A stretch of 64,000 nt of DNA from Leguminivora glycinivorella (taxonomy: Eukaryota > Arthropoda > Insecta > Lepidoptera > Tortricidae), in assembly GCF_023078275.1 (NCBI RefSeq), contig NC_062982.1, forward strand, positions 5,158,501 to 5,222,500. Direction: 5' to 3'. The notes beneath the pieces were generated by a model, which saw only the letters and a list, made by a program, of their open reading frames with translations, did not search any database and had not been told where the DNA came from. A program made the translations under genes and the position numbers. This document shows positions 41,399-52,706 of this stretch, piece by piece; position 1 is the first letter of the stretch; the number at the start of each line of letters is the position of its first letter.

Positions 41399-42085
41399 AA
41401 TTTATGAATTTTAATTGTAGAAAATGGCCAAAATGAATGGGGGGCAAACTGTAAATTTCAAGTTACTAGATCAAGTGGGATATCGTTAGAAAGAGCGCAA
41501 ATTGAACGTAAATAAACTATTTTTTATAATTTTTTTGTTGTGGAAAAAAAAAGAATTTTGAAGGAAAATGTAAAAAAAAAATACCGTTCCCCCCTTATCT
41601 CCGAAGTTTACCAACTAAAAATTATGAAAATTTTAGGAAACATTGTTTTTATGCTAAATATTACAGGAAAAATATAATCGTGTTTGTATCTTGGAAACTT
41701 TTTTTTTAATTCACAAAAAACTTTTCATATTTTTACTTTCAAGTTACCCACCCTTGCGAATGTATATCGTACTTCAAATTAATACGAGATGTTACGTAAA
41801 CCGTCTTCTTTCCAATAAAGTAAAAACTGTTTAAATCGGTTAACATTATAAAGAATTATCCCTGAAAAACCAACATAGTATACAGGTCGCGCAAATTAGT
41901 TAGCGAATTCACGAAGAGATGGCGCTATACACAATAATGCTCATTAGTACCTAAACTTTTGTCTTCTAGTCAAGTCATTAGAGTTATATGAAAACATGAG
42001 ATTATTTTGACTAGGTAGTTTGAAAGAAAGTTTGTACGGGACCCTCGGTGGGCGAGTCCGACTCGCACTTGGCCGGTTTTTTTAA

Positions 42086-42290
42086 TTTCGAACGCTCGAA
42101 TTCGCCGTTCGAAAGTCTGTGGAAAACGACGTAATGCTATTTTTGAAAAAGGACGGCTAGTCATTTTAAAACTAGTGGTAATTACCATTCGTTTTCGATT
42201 CTGTTAGATATTAAATCGCTAGTAGTGGGGATATTATTGAACGAAAATCCCGAAATCGAATGGCCTAGATTCAAAAATCGGCACCCAGAT
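42086..42290 (+). repeat. dispersed repeat family Q, copy 1
   Basis: 'gaattcgccgttcgaaagtc', 'tttttgaaaaaggac', 'gggatattattgaacgaaa' and 'attcaaaaatcg' recur in the same order at 53769-53985. Confidence 0.7.
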
Positions 42291-42339
42291 TATATACTAA
42301 TTTAGAGTGCTTTTCTATAACTAATATTATATCCATAAT

Positions 42340-42425
42340 TAATATATCCACCAATCAGCTTAATCGAACCCGTTCCCACTAGCGCTATGCTTTGTGGAAC
42401 AATGAACATGATTGGTGGATGTCAA
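42340..42425. repeat. short inverted repeat 'atccaccaatca … tgattggtggat'
   Basis: A 12-bp inverted pair about 60 bp apart. It may be a small MITE. The CCAAT words could be promoter boxes, but no gene is seen nearby. Confidence 0.5.
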
Positions 42426-42822
42426 ACACAAACGTAGCGCACCGCTGCTGGAAAACCACCCTTAAACTAACACGATTTTCACTTGTATGTACTTTTCACT
42501 TTCAACACACAACACTTTCATTTATATTTGATGCGACGTTTCGGACGTGACATTACGTTCGTTTGACAGTCCACCACGAACTCCAAACTTAAACATTTAC
42601 AGTTCAAATAAAAATTACAGACCACGCACTAAGTCCAATGAAAACACAATAAATAGCGCCATACAATGACAAGACCCGCGGCATAATAAGAAGGTTAATA
42701 ATCTTCATTAATTTTCTCTCATCTATGACCCAAATCATAATTAAGAACCCAACAATGCACTGACCCAATTTGAAACAGTGTTTAAAGATATCACAGGGGT
42801 ACAACACCGATCTTTCAATGAC

Positions 42823-43068
42823 AAAATAACCACAAAATAAAAATTTTGAAAAAACCCCCGACCGCGACATAGTGGACCGATTTTCATGAAACATGTCTAA
42901 GAACACTCCCGACTAACTCAGCTTTCAAACAAAAAAAACTAAATCGAAATTGGTTCATCCGTTCGGGAGCTACGATGCCACAGACAGACACACACACAGA
43001 CAGACAGACAGACGGACAGACACGTCAAACTTATAACACCCCGTCGTTTTTGCGTCGGGGGTTAAAAA
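42823..43068 (-). repeat. dispersed repeat family P, copy 2
   Basis: Best preserved copy of the family: 'accacaaaataaaaattttg' … 'gaccgattttcatgaaacat' … (CAGA)n … 'cgtcgtttttgcgtcggggg'. It lacks the 142-bp insert found in copy 3, so it shows the empty site. Confidence 0.8.
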
Positions 43069-43150
43069 GACACTTACCTAGTTAACTAAGAAACACTCAC
43101 TTTTGGTGACGATTTTAGTTGAAGAAATGTTCCTTTGGTTAGTATTTCAA

Positions 43151-43245
43151 CACAGTGACATTGACGCTTGACACTGACAATTCTGTGCTTATTTCTGGGT
43201 TGATAAGTAACCTTTTACTCAGCGTCAGTCAATATTTCTTTGTTA
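43151..43245 (-). repeat. dispersed repeat family Z, copy 2
   Basis: Reverse complement of 16061-16150. Confidence 0.65.
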
Positions 43246-44144
43246 AACAGGGCAATGATGTGAACGGCGAGGTGTCACCAGGGGCGGCTCACTCCGCGAT
43301 TCTATTGCCGCGCTACAAGTACATCCTGGCGGCCGCGAGTTCGCGGCCTACTCAGGGGTGATGCTTGCAGGGGTGATGGGGAGGGGCTTGTGATGTTGGA
43401 ACTTTTACAAAAATATATAAATACAGTATATATATACCTAGAAAGTACCCAAGACTTGAATAATTAATATAATAGTATAACATTTTATGTGAGTTCCTAT
43501 GGATTTGTGTGTTCCTATGGATCCATTAGTAACCCTATCACCGGACGCCGCGCACGTGCGGCTCGTTTCTTTGTAATAATTCTGTAGGTATTTAAAAAGG
43601 CGGCATTTCGGGAACATCAAAGCAGTGGGCCTTCTGTACTTGTACTATTATATATTCTGTGGTGTCACTGTCGGATGACAACTGTCACGTTGGTGAAACA
43701 GGTCACAGATCGGTATCGTATCGCTGTGAAATCTTTAAAACAGTGTCCTAATTGGACCACATATGTTAGTACAATTGATTTACCAGCATGAGCTCATTCC
43801 CGAGAGATGGCGTTGTTTAATAAAACAACCATTTATATCATTTGCCGGCCGACGCGCAAAAAGAGGGAACAGATTTGTCTACTTGTTTTGTTTTAGTTCC
43901 TCAATTAAGGCAAGTAGGATCCGGGGATTTGTAACTAAAAAAGCTTGATGATTTGATCTAGGTATGTACAGACATTTGTACAGTAACAAGTGACAATCGC
44001 AAGAAGCCGATCAAACAACGCTTCAGAAGTTACTAGCATTCTGTAACCGCTAAAAACAGAGTAGTGAAGTGAAGAAGAGTGAAGGTATCTCTTCACAAAA
44101 AAAAAAGTTTAACATATTTTTGGGTTTTAAAATTATACAAATCA
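43246..44144. other. no gene recognised
   Basis: A GC-rich patch at 43255-43370 includes 'ggcggccgcgagttcgcggc'. No domain was recognised in any frame. Confidence 0.45.
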
Positions 44145-44460
44145 TCATCCTCCTTGCGTTATCCCGGCATTTGCCACGGCTCATGGGAGCCTGGGGTCCG
44201 CTTTGACAACTAATCCCAAGATTTGGAGTAGGTACTTAGTTTTTACAAAAGCGACTGCCATCTGACCTTCCAACCCGAAGGGTAAACTAGATCTTATTGG
44301 AATTAGTCAGGTTTCCTCACGATGTTTTACTTCACCGAAAAGCGACTGGTAAATATCAAATGACATTTCGAACATAAATTCTGAAAAACTCATTGGCTCA
44401 CGAGCCCGACCTCCGGATCGAAAGTCGCACGTACTTGCTAGGCCACCAGCGCTTTTAAAA
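44145..44460 (-). mobile_element. SINE family S2, copy F
   Basis: 'tttgccacggctcatgggag', 'ccgctttgacaactaatccc', 'tttcctcacgatgtttt' and 'agcgactggtaaatatcaaa' match copy G (54991-55300). The tRNA-like head is at the right; box B is damaged here ('gagcccgacctccgg'). Confidence 0.8.
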
Positions 44461-45039
44461 TAATACATATATACATTGTAATCTTTATGTTTTATGTAGC
44501 AGATATGGTTAATGAAGTATATATCTAAATACTAATACGTATGTAGTGGTACTCTATTTCCAATAAAAAAGTGTGTCAAAGATTTGTAATAAAATGCAAT
44601 TCTTCTCAACTTCCACTTTCGTCAAATATCGACGCAACCCCGCGCAAAACTTCAGCAATAACCTAAAAGCCGTCTCGAAACTTTTTAAACGTCGAACGTT
44701 TTGAATGGCGACATTGCTGCGTGCGGAAATAATGAATTGCTCATTGTGCATTCAGTACGAAACAGGCGGACTGTTGAAAGTCGCCCGCTGGCCTAGCCGA
44801 AGTGGCAATCGTTGACGATATGTGGCGTTCGAATAGTAGTCTGGCTCTATCGCGCCAATGGGCATTTCAGAATTTGGACACTTGACTCTCTGTCAGTTTT
44901 GTGACGACAATGAAGCATAAATACTGTCTAAAAATTTACTTTTTCCACATTCTGAATGTAGATTATAATAAATAGACATAGACATATACATTCTTTATTG
45001 GTAATGAAAATGACAGGTCGACTGCTACGCATATTTTAA
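44461..45039. other. no feature recognised
   Basis: Nothing supported. Confidence 0.45.
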
Positions 45040-45280
45040 ATGATAAATAAATAAATATTAGAGGACATTCTGACACAGATTGACTGGGCCCACGGACTCA
45101 AGAAGGCTTGTGTTGTAGGCTCAGACAACGAGTACTATTTATTAATACTTATAAGTATACATAGAAAACATCCATGACTTTGGGACAAATATCATAAATC
45201 ACACAAAAAATGCCCTTACCGGGATTCGAACCCGGGACCGCGGCATTATGAATGTAGGATTACCGACTGCGCCAGTAAAA
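45040..45280 (-). mobile_element. tRNA-derived SINE, family S1, copy C
   Basis: A diverged copy: AATA tail, 'ggacattctgacacaga', 'catccatgactttgggacaa', box B 'gggattcgaacccggga'. The 'gaccggtc' head is replaced by 'gcgccagtaaaag'. Confidence 0.82.
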
Positions 45281-45381
45281 GTTTATAATTATAATTAACA
45301 CAAAAACAATATTTTTATTGAAATTTCATGCTTGATTATCGCCACAAAACTGACGATGAGTTGATTTTTGTTAACAACTTA

Positions 45382-45513
45382 GTGCGTTTTCCCATTATCC
45401 GATCCGATATCGGATGTCGGACCGATATCCTATACATTACAGGCACCATTTTGGATTTTTGTACTGAAATCCTTCCGACATCCGATATCGGATCAGATAA
45501 TGTGAAAACGGTC
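45382..45513. mobile_element. palindromic MITE (132 bp), GATATC-rich
   Basis: Arms of about 40 bp: 'gttttcccattatccgatcc' + 'gatatcggatgtcgga' facing 'tccgacatccgatatcgg' + 'atcagataatgtgaaaac'. Each arm itself contains the palindrome 'ccgatatcgg'. Confidence 0.8.
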
Positions 45514-46077
45514 TTACGCTAATTGGGGGTCCCAAATTCTGAAAATGCCCCAATACAGATTGAAGAACGATAGGGAGAGCTAACGAAGCGTCAGCTATTG
45601 TAAAGTTGGCTAGATACCCTGAGATTTATGAACCAGTACAAATTATCAGAAAATGTCAGATTTAATTGATTGGAAATTCGTGGATGGATTTTCAATAATT
45701 TACGATGGCAACATTTGTTTTTAATTTGTATTGACCGTTTTATGTGGAATTTTATGACCGTGTGAAGTATGCTTGGAACGGATAGTTTTATTATTTATTA
45801 AAATAGATATTCATGGTCACGTTTTTAATTTGCTGCATCGCACTCATGTAATGAAAGTCTAAATGGACTAGAGGTTAGTGGAAAGTTTTTTGCAGTTTTT
45901 ACATCAATAATTAGCTGGTGAAACAATGCTCCAAAAGCATCTGACCTCTTGAATAATTTTTCTAAATTTGTACAAATAAATATGTACTATCAGCTGCAAA
46001 AGTGCATGAAGAAATTGTGAATGAATTCATTGATAACTTCGCCATGCATTTTGGCAGCCGATAGTACACTTTAATGG
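45514..46077. other. no feature recognised
   Basis: Nothing supported. Confidence 0.45.
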
Positions 46078-46206
46078 TAACGCCGTGTCTTGCGTGGGCG
46101 ACGGTCGCGCGACCGTCGCCGTCGCGTCTCATCGCATCGTCTACTTTCCATATCGATAAGGTTTGATTTCGTATGCGTCGCATCGCCGTCGCAAGCCACG
46201 GCATTA
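46078..46206. mobile_element. GC-rich inverted-repeat MITE (129 bp)
   Basis: Ends 'taacgccgtgtcttgcg' and 'cgcaagccacggcatta' are inverted. A perfect 18-bp palindrome GACGGTCGCGCGACCGTC lies at 46100-46117. Confidence 0.72.
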
Positions 46207-46219
46207 GAAATATCAATGT

Positions 46220-46730
46220 TTAAGACGCTATAGAAGCGAAAATACTAAAATGGAAAGGAGCCCCTCTTTCAATCTTGGAATTTCAGTTAATATACTAGTG
46301 TATCTAGATTTATCAAAAAAAAATTGTCCATTCAGAACAACTCAGTTAAAAGTTATCGCGAAAAAATCTTTAAAATCGAGGTTCCGCTCTCGACTGTTTC
46401 CTCCTTCAAAAATTAATCAATCATAACGAATTTGAGAATCTCAATAACAGTAAACATTATCTGTGTCGGACCGTTTAGTTCTTGGGTAATTGTTACCAAT
46501 TTTTGAATACCACACCCTTTTTGCGCCATAATCAATAAGGCCGTTTTTGGAAATTTTTGATGGGCTCTAGCGTCTTTGAAAATACGAATATCAAAAAAAT
46601 CAAAACGGTCCGACACAGATTAAAATAATAGTAATCTGTGTTAAAAAAACCAATGCTCTATCTTCAAAACCAGTGAGGAAATAGTCGAGAGCGTTTGTAT
46701 GGAGAATTGACCCCTCCTCTATCGTCTTAA
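46220..46730. mobile_element. fold-back element with TTAA ends, copy 2 (511 bp)
   Basis: Left TTAAGACGCTATAGAAG, right CTCCTCTATCGTCTTAA. The interior matches the copy at 3440-3934, including the 'gctctcgactgtttcctcc' / 'gaggaaatagtcgagagc' pairing. Confidence 0.75.
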
Positions 46731-47097
46731 GATCACACTTTTGTTTTATTCTGTGTACAACACAACTATACACTTTCATTGCGGCCATTGCATTGGTGTA
46801 ACTTTAACTTTTAAATAACCATATACTTTGTATGAGGTCTTCCGGCTCAACTACGGCAACTATATACCATCCGCCATCGAATTATATTCCAAGCAACACA
46901 TAAACTCCCATTTCCACACCACATTGCAACTTATCGTCTCATCACGCGGCTTCAACGATAAAACCGCGATAAAGTGTCAGTTTGTCGGTTTATTTTATAT
47001 CTGCGCGACTTGCAACATCGCGACATAATTACATTGGACAGATTTAATCAGGGACTACCATGAGTTTTTAACACGATACTCGAAAACGACATTTGAC
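46731..47097. other. no feature recognised
   Basis: Nothing supported. Confidence 0.45.
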
Positions 47098-47370
47098 GAC
47101 CGGCCTGATGGCTCACTCGATAGTGACCCTGCTTACTAAGCCGCGGTCCTGGGTTCGAATCTCAGTAAGGGCATTTATTTGTGTGATGAGCACAAATATT
47201 TGTTCCTCTGAGTCATGGCTGTTTTCTATGTAGGTATATAAGTATGTATTTATCTATTTAAGTATTATGTATTGTATATTGTCCCTTAGCACCCATAGTA
47301 CAAACTTTGCTTAGTTTAGGGCTAGGTTGATCTGTGTAAGGTGTCTCCCCATATTTATTTATTTTACATT
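47098..47370 (+). mobile_element. tRNA-derived SINE, family S1, copy D
   Basis: The only plus-strand copy: 'gaccggcctgatggctcact' head, box B 'gggttcgaatctc', body 'gagtcatggctgttttctat', end 'tgtctccccatatttattta'. Confidence 0.88.
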
Positions 47371-47383
47371 CATTGTATGGAGA

Positions 47384-47741
47384 ATAATTAATAATCAAAC
47401 GAACTTACCTGTGAAGTTTGATTACAATTATACGAGTATCCAAATCCGAGACAACAAATATTATTTACTATGCAGCACACGGAATCGTACCGTCCAAAGT
47501 CACACATTTCAGAGATATAAAATTTAAAAAACAAGTTCTCGCCATGCATACCTACTACCTTCAACATAGCCCAGCGCCCTGCGGCGTAAACCCATCATTA
47601 TTTTAGAGTAGATCTTTTTGTGTCGTGAAACCATTTTATTGTTATTTTCGGGGATGGGGGCGGGACTTTGTTGTCTCGGATTTGGATACTCGTATAATTG
47701 TAATCAAACTTCACAGGTAAGTTCGTTTGATTATTAATTAT
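47384..47741. mobile_element. long-inverted-repeat element, family V (358 bp)
   Basis: Near-perfect 75-bp inverted repeats at 47384-47458 and 47667-47741, including 'cgaacttacctgtgaagttt' and 'ccaaatccgagacaacaaa'. The right arm contains CAG|GTAAGT, a perfect splice-donor consensus. The interior recurs inverted at 52707-52902. Confidence 0.78.
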
Positions 47742-47914
47742 ACTTCCTATCCAAATCCGAGACAACAAATATTATTTACTATGCAGATGTTCAGAGCCTT
47801 GCATGTCAATACAAATACTGAATGCGAAAATAAAATAAAGTATGGACATCAAAATATGATATAGTGTTAAATTTCGTATGAGTACCTACTTAATGGTATT
47901 AAGTATCTGATGAT

Positions 47915-47937
47915 GTGACGTCATGATGACGTCATCA
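47915..47937. repeat. double TGACGTCA motif
   Basis: 'tgacgtcatgatgacgtca' holds two CRE/ATF palindromes separated by TG. No gene is nearby to support a regulatory role. Confidence 0.5.
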
Positions 47938-48614
47938 AGCAAATTAAAAGTTATTCCTATTATTTAAAGTTAAGTTATTCCTATTATTTTATATATAACC
48001 TATTGAAAATGTTATAATTATATTAAGCTTTAACTTATGAATGTTTTTGATATTCCTGGTTATGGTAACACTGATTAGTTTGCAACTTCTAAGGTCTTAG
48101 AACGGCGCTTTTTGGCTTTTAATGAAATGTTTTTAAATTAGTATTAATTACGTTTTAAAGTCAAGGTCATTATAGTTTCATCAGTTTTCATTTAAGGTTT
48201 TTCTGATGTACAAGAAATCTCATGTAAAATTATGCGTAGCAACAAATTCCCTTTTGTGCATTGGCAATGCAAGCAATAAGCATACGCAGTTACAATTTTT
48301 ATTTATATTCCAAGGTGAATTAAAAGTCAAATTCAATTACTATGCAATTAAAAAGTAAGTCCATACAATGCCTTAGTATACTATTTTCTAAATATTGTTT
48401 TAAAACGTCATATCACTTTGTTCATATAACATAAGTAACCTGGTAAGTATTATATTAATTTATATAGATGCCAACAAAAAAGGCTCCTATACTTAAAAAG
48501 GAAGAAGTAAACTTAGCTAGTTACTAGTTTAATACTTAAACAAGTATTATGTAATTATTGCCGATGTTTTGAGGACAAACTATACAACATTCAATTTTAA
48601 CATCTGATTGTAAA

Positions 48615-48700
48615 ATTGTATAGAAGGCAAATGAGCAGACAGATCGCTGTCACCCATGAACACCAAAAACCTGAAGCATTAGAAGTTTTTTTTTTTTTTT
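48615..48700 (+). repeat. dispersed repeat ('gcaaatgagcagacagatc') with T-run
   Basis: 'ggcaaatgagcagacagatc', 'gctgtcacccatgaacacc' and 'gaagcattagaag' followed by about 20 T. A relative lies at 55872-55950. I recognise it as part of a common lepidopteran retroposon. Confidence 0.6.
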
Positions 48701-49739
48701 TTTTTAAGGTGTGTTTGTCCGGTAATCCTTCAGAAGACAGTTCTGCTTATTCCACACTTGCCACAGTTTCCTTTATTAATTAATTGAGGGAGTAACAAAC
48801 AACAAACATACATACTAATAAAATAAAATAACGTTACAGTAAAGCTGTACTATGTATTGTGATACAAAACTACAATTAACAAGAAAGAAAATAGGTAGTT
48901 GTGTTATACAATCAACTATCATAACTATTTAAACTTTCTAGTTATTAAGCGAGACAGTATGTCAATCAGGGATTTCAAATTTAAATATTAATTTCATTGG
49001 AAACTTTATTTTCTAATTGGATTTATTAATCTAGCTGTTCACGGCTGCAATAACTCTGCATAACTGCACAACTATATTGTGTGTATTAGTTTCCATCGGC
49101 GATTTTACCCCGGGTATATAGGCCTAGATAATGTGCACCACCCACGAGTCAGCCCCTGTTTTCCGTACCACAATTCCCCTATAGTTTAGAGCTCTAAATA
49201 TTGTATTAGATTTCTCTTTCAATCGAGGTATGTTAATTAAAGTGTAGGATATAGTCGTTGCTCGCCTGAAAGGGATTTATTGCGCCTTGATTATTTATTT
49301 TCATCATTATAACTATTATAACAGCGAGTAATTAATGATGACACGTACTAAGCATTGTAAAGTGATTTGTGTAGGTATAGGCTGTGGTATAGGTCATAGA
49401 GCTATGACTGAAGGGTTAATACGGCGTATATTTTATTATTTTAGTGTATGCATGATGCTCATATGGTGTAGCAACATTATATTGTATGTCTTGTCAGAGC
49501 AATAGTATTAGCAATTTTAAGGAAAATAAGATTTACATTTTTGTTTACTGTTCAATCATTGGTTCATTGGTTCAATCCTTAGACGAAAGTGTTCTTATAT
49601 TCTTTCTGTATAATGTGCGTTAAGTAGGTAGGTACCTACATAAGTTATATAACAACACTATTAAATCTGATTAACAAGTCTCGAGATAATGTAAATCTCA
49701 TTAACATTAACACTTTTAAAGCGGAGTAATGTTACTATC
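48701..49739. other. no gene recognised
   Basis: AT-rich; nothing supported. Confidence 0.45.
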
Positions 49740-49990
49740 TTTAATTTGTGAGAGACCAAGGAGCGGAGCGGCCGAAGAATAAACAGATTGAATACAGCGA
49801 GGAGAGAAGCAATCGAAGAACGTTGGAGTTGCGAGCGAAGAGCGAAGTGACCGATGAACGTAGCGACAGAAGCGTGAATCCACCGAAGCGTAAACCGATT
49901 GAAAAAACACAGTGGACAATGCACTGTGAGACCGGAATTCTCAATGTAGTTTGAACGAAAGAAGAGCTCCTGAGACAATTTGTGGAGAAA
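49740..49990 (+). repeat. A/G-biased block, diverged precursor of the satellite
   Basis: 'gaccaaggagcggagcggcc' … 'gcgaagagcgaagtgaccga' … 'cctgagacaatttgtggaga' + 'aaatatagtcat'. The last part is very like the satellite unit's 'cgacacaatttgtggaga' + 'aaaatagccac'. Overlapping minus-strand frames exist in all registers, which reflects composition and not coding. Confidence 0.6.
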
Positions 49991-50409
49991 ATATAGTCAT
50001 TTTAAGGTTGACTTGATATGCATATAGCTAGAACGCTATAAATACAATGTTCTCTATAAAATGTATCTATAAAAGTGGAGCCATCGATACAGTTTTGAAG
50101 CAAAGATCACACTATTAATGTTTATTTTATTTATTTCCTAATAAAGTGGAGCCCACAAAGTTTCAACAGTCAGAGAGCGGAGATCTTGACTTCATTCGTG
50201 GAGAATTACATAGTAAGTTTAATTTAAAATGATAACATTTTGTTTTAATTTCTTGTGTTTTATATATATAATTATGGTTAGTATTTAAATTTATCATTAT
50301 TTTTTGACTAAGTTGTTTAAGATTATTTTAATTCCTTATTTATTGTATTATTATTTTTGTATTTTTGACATGTTTTGTTTATGCCATTAAAGGTTTTGAA
50401 TTGAGTTGA

Positions 50410-51250
50410 ATGGATAGCCTATCACTGTTAAAATGTGCCACAAACAGCTACTACGCCTTAAGCGGAGCCTTCGATACAACTTGTGAACAAAGATAGCAAC
50501 GTTACTGTTAAAGTAGGGCACATATAGCTACAACGCATTTAGCGGAGCCCTCGACACAATTCATGAAGAAAAATAGCCACGACACTGTTAAAGTGGGGCA
50601 CATATAGCTACAACGCATTTAGCGGAGCCCTCGACACAATTTGTGGAGAAAAATAGCCACGACACTGTTAAAGTGGGGCACATATAGCTACAACGCATTT
50701 AGCGGAGCCCTCGACACAATTCATGAAGAAAAATAGCCACGACACTGTTAAAGTGGGGCACATATAGCTACAACGCATTTAGCGGAGCCCTCGACACAAT
50801 TTGTGGAGAAAAATAGCCACGACACTGTTAAAGTGGGGCACATATAGCTACAACGCATTTAGCGGAGCACTCGACACAATTTGTGGAGAAAAAATAGCCA
50901 CGCCACTATTAAAGTGGGGCACATATGGCTACAACGCATTTAGCGGAGCCCTCGACACAATTCGTGGAGAAAAAATAGTCACGCTACTAATAAAGAAGGG
51001 CATTTTACTGTAGGTTCAGATATAATTTTGCATGCCATTTTTGGCTAAACATGTATTGCTACTCAAAAATAGTAATGTACCAACTAATGTATACCATGTT
51101 TATCGCAATAAAGTAATTCATTCAATTCATTCACAAATGGCTACAACGCATTTAGCGGAGCCCGCGACACTATTTGTGGAGAAAAATAGCCACGCCACTA
51201 TTAAAATTTGGTACATATAGTTACAACGCATTTAGCGGAGCTCTCTCGAC
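50410..51250 (+). repeat. 80-bp satellite array, interrupted once
   Basis: The word 'agcggag' starts at 50461, 50541, 50621, 50701, 50781, 50861, 50942, then 51154 and 51234: period 80 (once 81). Each unit contains 'ggggcacatatagctacaac', 'gcatttagcggagccctcga' and 'cacaatt.gtggagaaaaat'. Units alternate 'tcatgaagaa' and 'tgtggagaa' over four repeats, a 160-bp higher-order step. Between 50942 and 51154 there is an extra ~132 bp ('attttactgtaggttcagat' … AATAAA … 'attcattcaattcattc') that looks like a small retroposon tail inserted in a unit. Confidence 0.92.
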
Positions 51251-51260
51251 AACATTGTAA

Positions 51261-52706
51261 TCTCAATTTTCATCACTCATCAGGGTTTTATTTCTTTTCT
51301 ACCCGATACTCAACCAATCATCCTTGACGCTATTATACTGGAGTACTATTTCAAGACATGCTTACAATATTTATTATTGACACAAGTAAATCTTTATTTA
51401 CAATAAGCTCTTATAATTATAATCTCTAATGTCTTAACAATGTCAAACAATATCTAATGTTCTAATGTCTTTATTTTTATTTCTTTATGATTTAATTGCT
51501 GGACATAGACACATGTCATCCAAATAGTAGGTAATTACTTACAAAAAGAGACTTGCTCACATAGGGTACTTGTCTTCACACAAAACTGATAGAAAAAATT
51601 TGGATGTGATCATGATGCCGAGCTAGAAACCCGTAATGTTCGCATAAATCCTTTCGTCGGCATCGAAGTACGGCCCGTACTATATACAACAGCAAGCAAC
51701 AGGCAACACTGTCAACACATTTGTGATCCCTATTACCACGGCATAAAGTCTAACGATAGTCAGTTAAAGGTGTTGCTGTTTGTGCCATGGATTCGGTATT
51801 AGTTAAGGCGCCTTAGGTAAGATCGTGCAAGCGCGTCCTGTTTTAATGCATCAGTTACTGGCAATGTGCAGTCGGTCATTATATTTATTAATACATTATT
51901 GAATGAATCAACAGAAAAAATATAGTTTAATTATTGGTTCCAGTAATTGTAAATATTGCTACAACTATTGCTCGTTTGACTTATAAATATTGTTGAATGT
52001 TGTTACAATTTAGATAACGATGCGTTTTTCTTTTAAACTTTTTATAAAAGGCGCTTTATCACCAACCAGAAAAAATATGTTTATAGATCAGACATGTTGT
52101 TAACGTATAATATACTGTTCTATACGCCTACGATATATACGAGTAAAATCATATTCGTAAATATTGAAGTCAGAGATCACATCGATTGTCAGTAGGTAGT
52201 TTAATAGTTACATATTACTGTAAGTAATCTGTGATTTACGTATTACTTAAACACATATACTAGTACTTTCCTACTGCAACTTAAGTATTCATACCGAAAG
52301 CCTTTTGTTTGAAAAAGAAGGTAGTCGTAGAAAATCCTATCGTATGACCAAATATGACCGCAAATAAGTTTAGTATTTCGTTAACTTCTTAGTTCTAATT
52401 ATCAATAGGCAAGTGAGGCAAGCTACTTAAATGATAGTACAATTGTGTGTTAATGTGTAAAATCACATTAGCTCGTAGCTACGATCGAATGAAAAACGAA
52501 ACTATTATACACTCGCCGATAACTAGACTAAACTCGCCGGTACTATACGGCGGTCGGCAGTTGTTCAAATATGGTTTGAATTCTATAATCACCATTTAGC
52601 GCACTATAGGTACATAAGTAGGTATTAAATCACTTACCGAACTTCATAAATTCACAACATTTACACTTTTAGAGGAACACTTATTTTGACGAAATTACGT
52701 GTGACT
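51261..52706. other. no gene recognised (1.4 kb)
   Basis: AT-rich; nothing supported. Confidence 0.45.

Larger units (their letters stand above)
40795..42085 (+). repeat. dispersed repeat family G, copy 1, with tRNA-bearing insert
   Basis: Starts 'agggttccgtaccaaaaag', has a (GTCT)n tract, and ends 'gtccgactcgcacttggccg' plus a T-run. These are the known ends of an abundant lepidopteran repeat. Other copies: 56475-56560 (minus, partial) and 58898-59160 plus 62962-63290 (split). The segment 41080-41398 is an insertion. Confidence 0.75.

Noticed and set aside
43255..43370. CpG-rich promoter or exon.
   Set aside because: No open frame with a domain and no conserved promoter element; the composition fits a decayed repeat.
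47715..47722. Splice donor of a host exon.
   Set aside because: It lies in a MITE arm, and no acceptor or coding exon nearby supports a gene.
49661..49978. Several overlapping minus-strand frames of 67-105 codons.
   Set aside because: They exist in more than one register over an A/G-biased repeat block, which is a composition effect.
50801..51013. A short protein with two internal repeats (…KWGTY.YNAFSGALDTI.GEK…).
   Set aside because: The repetition comes from the 80-bp satellite; two adjacent 81-bp spacings keep the frame by chance.
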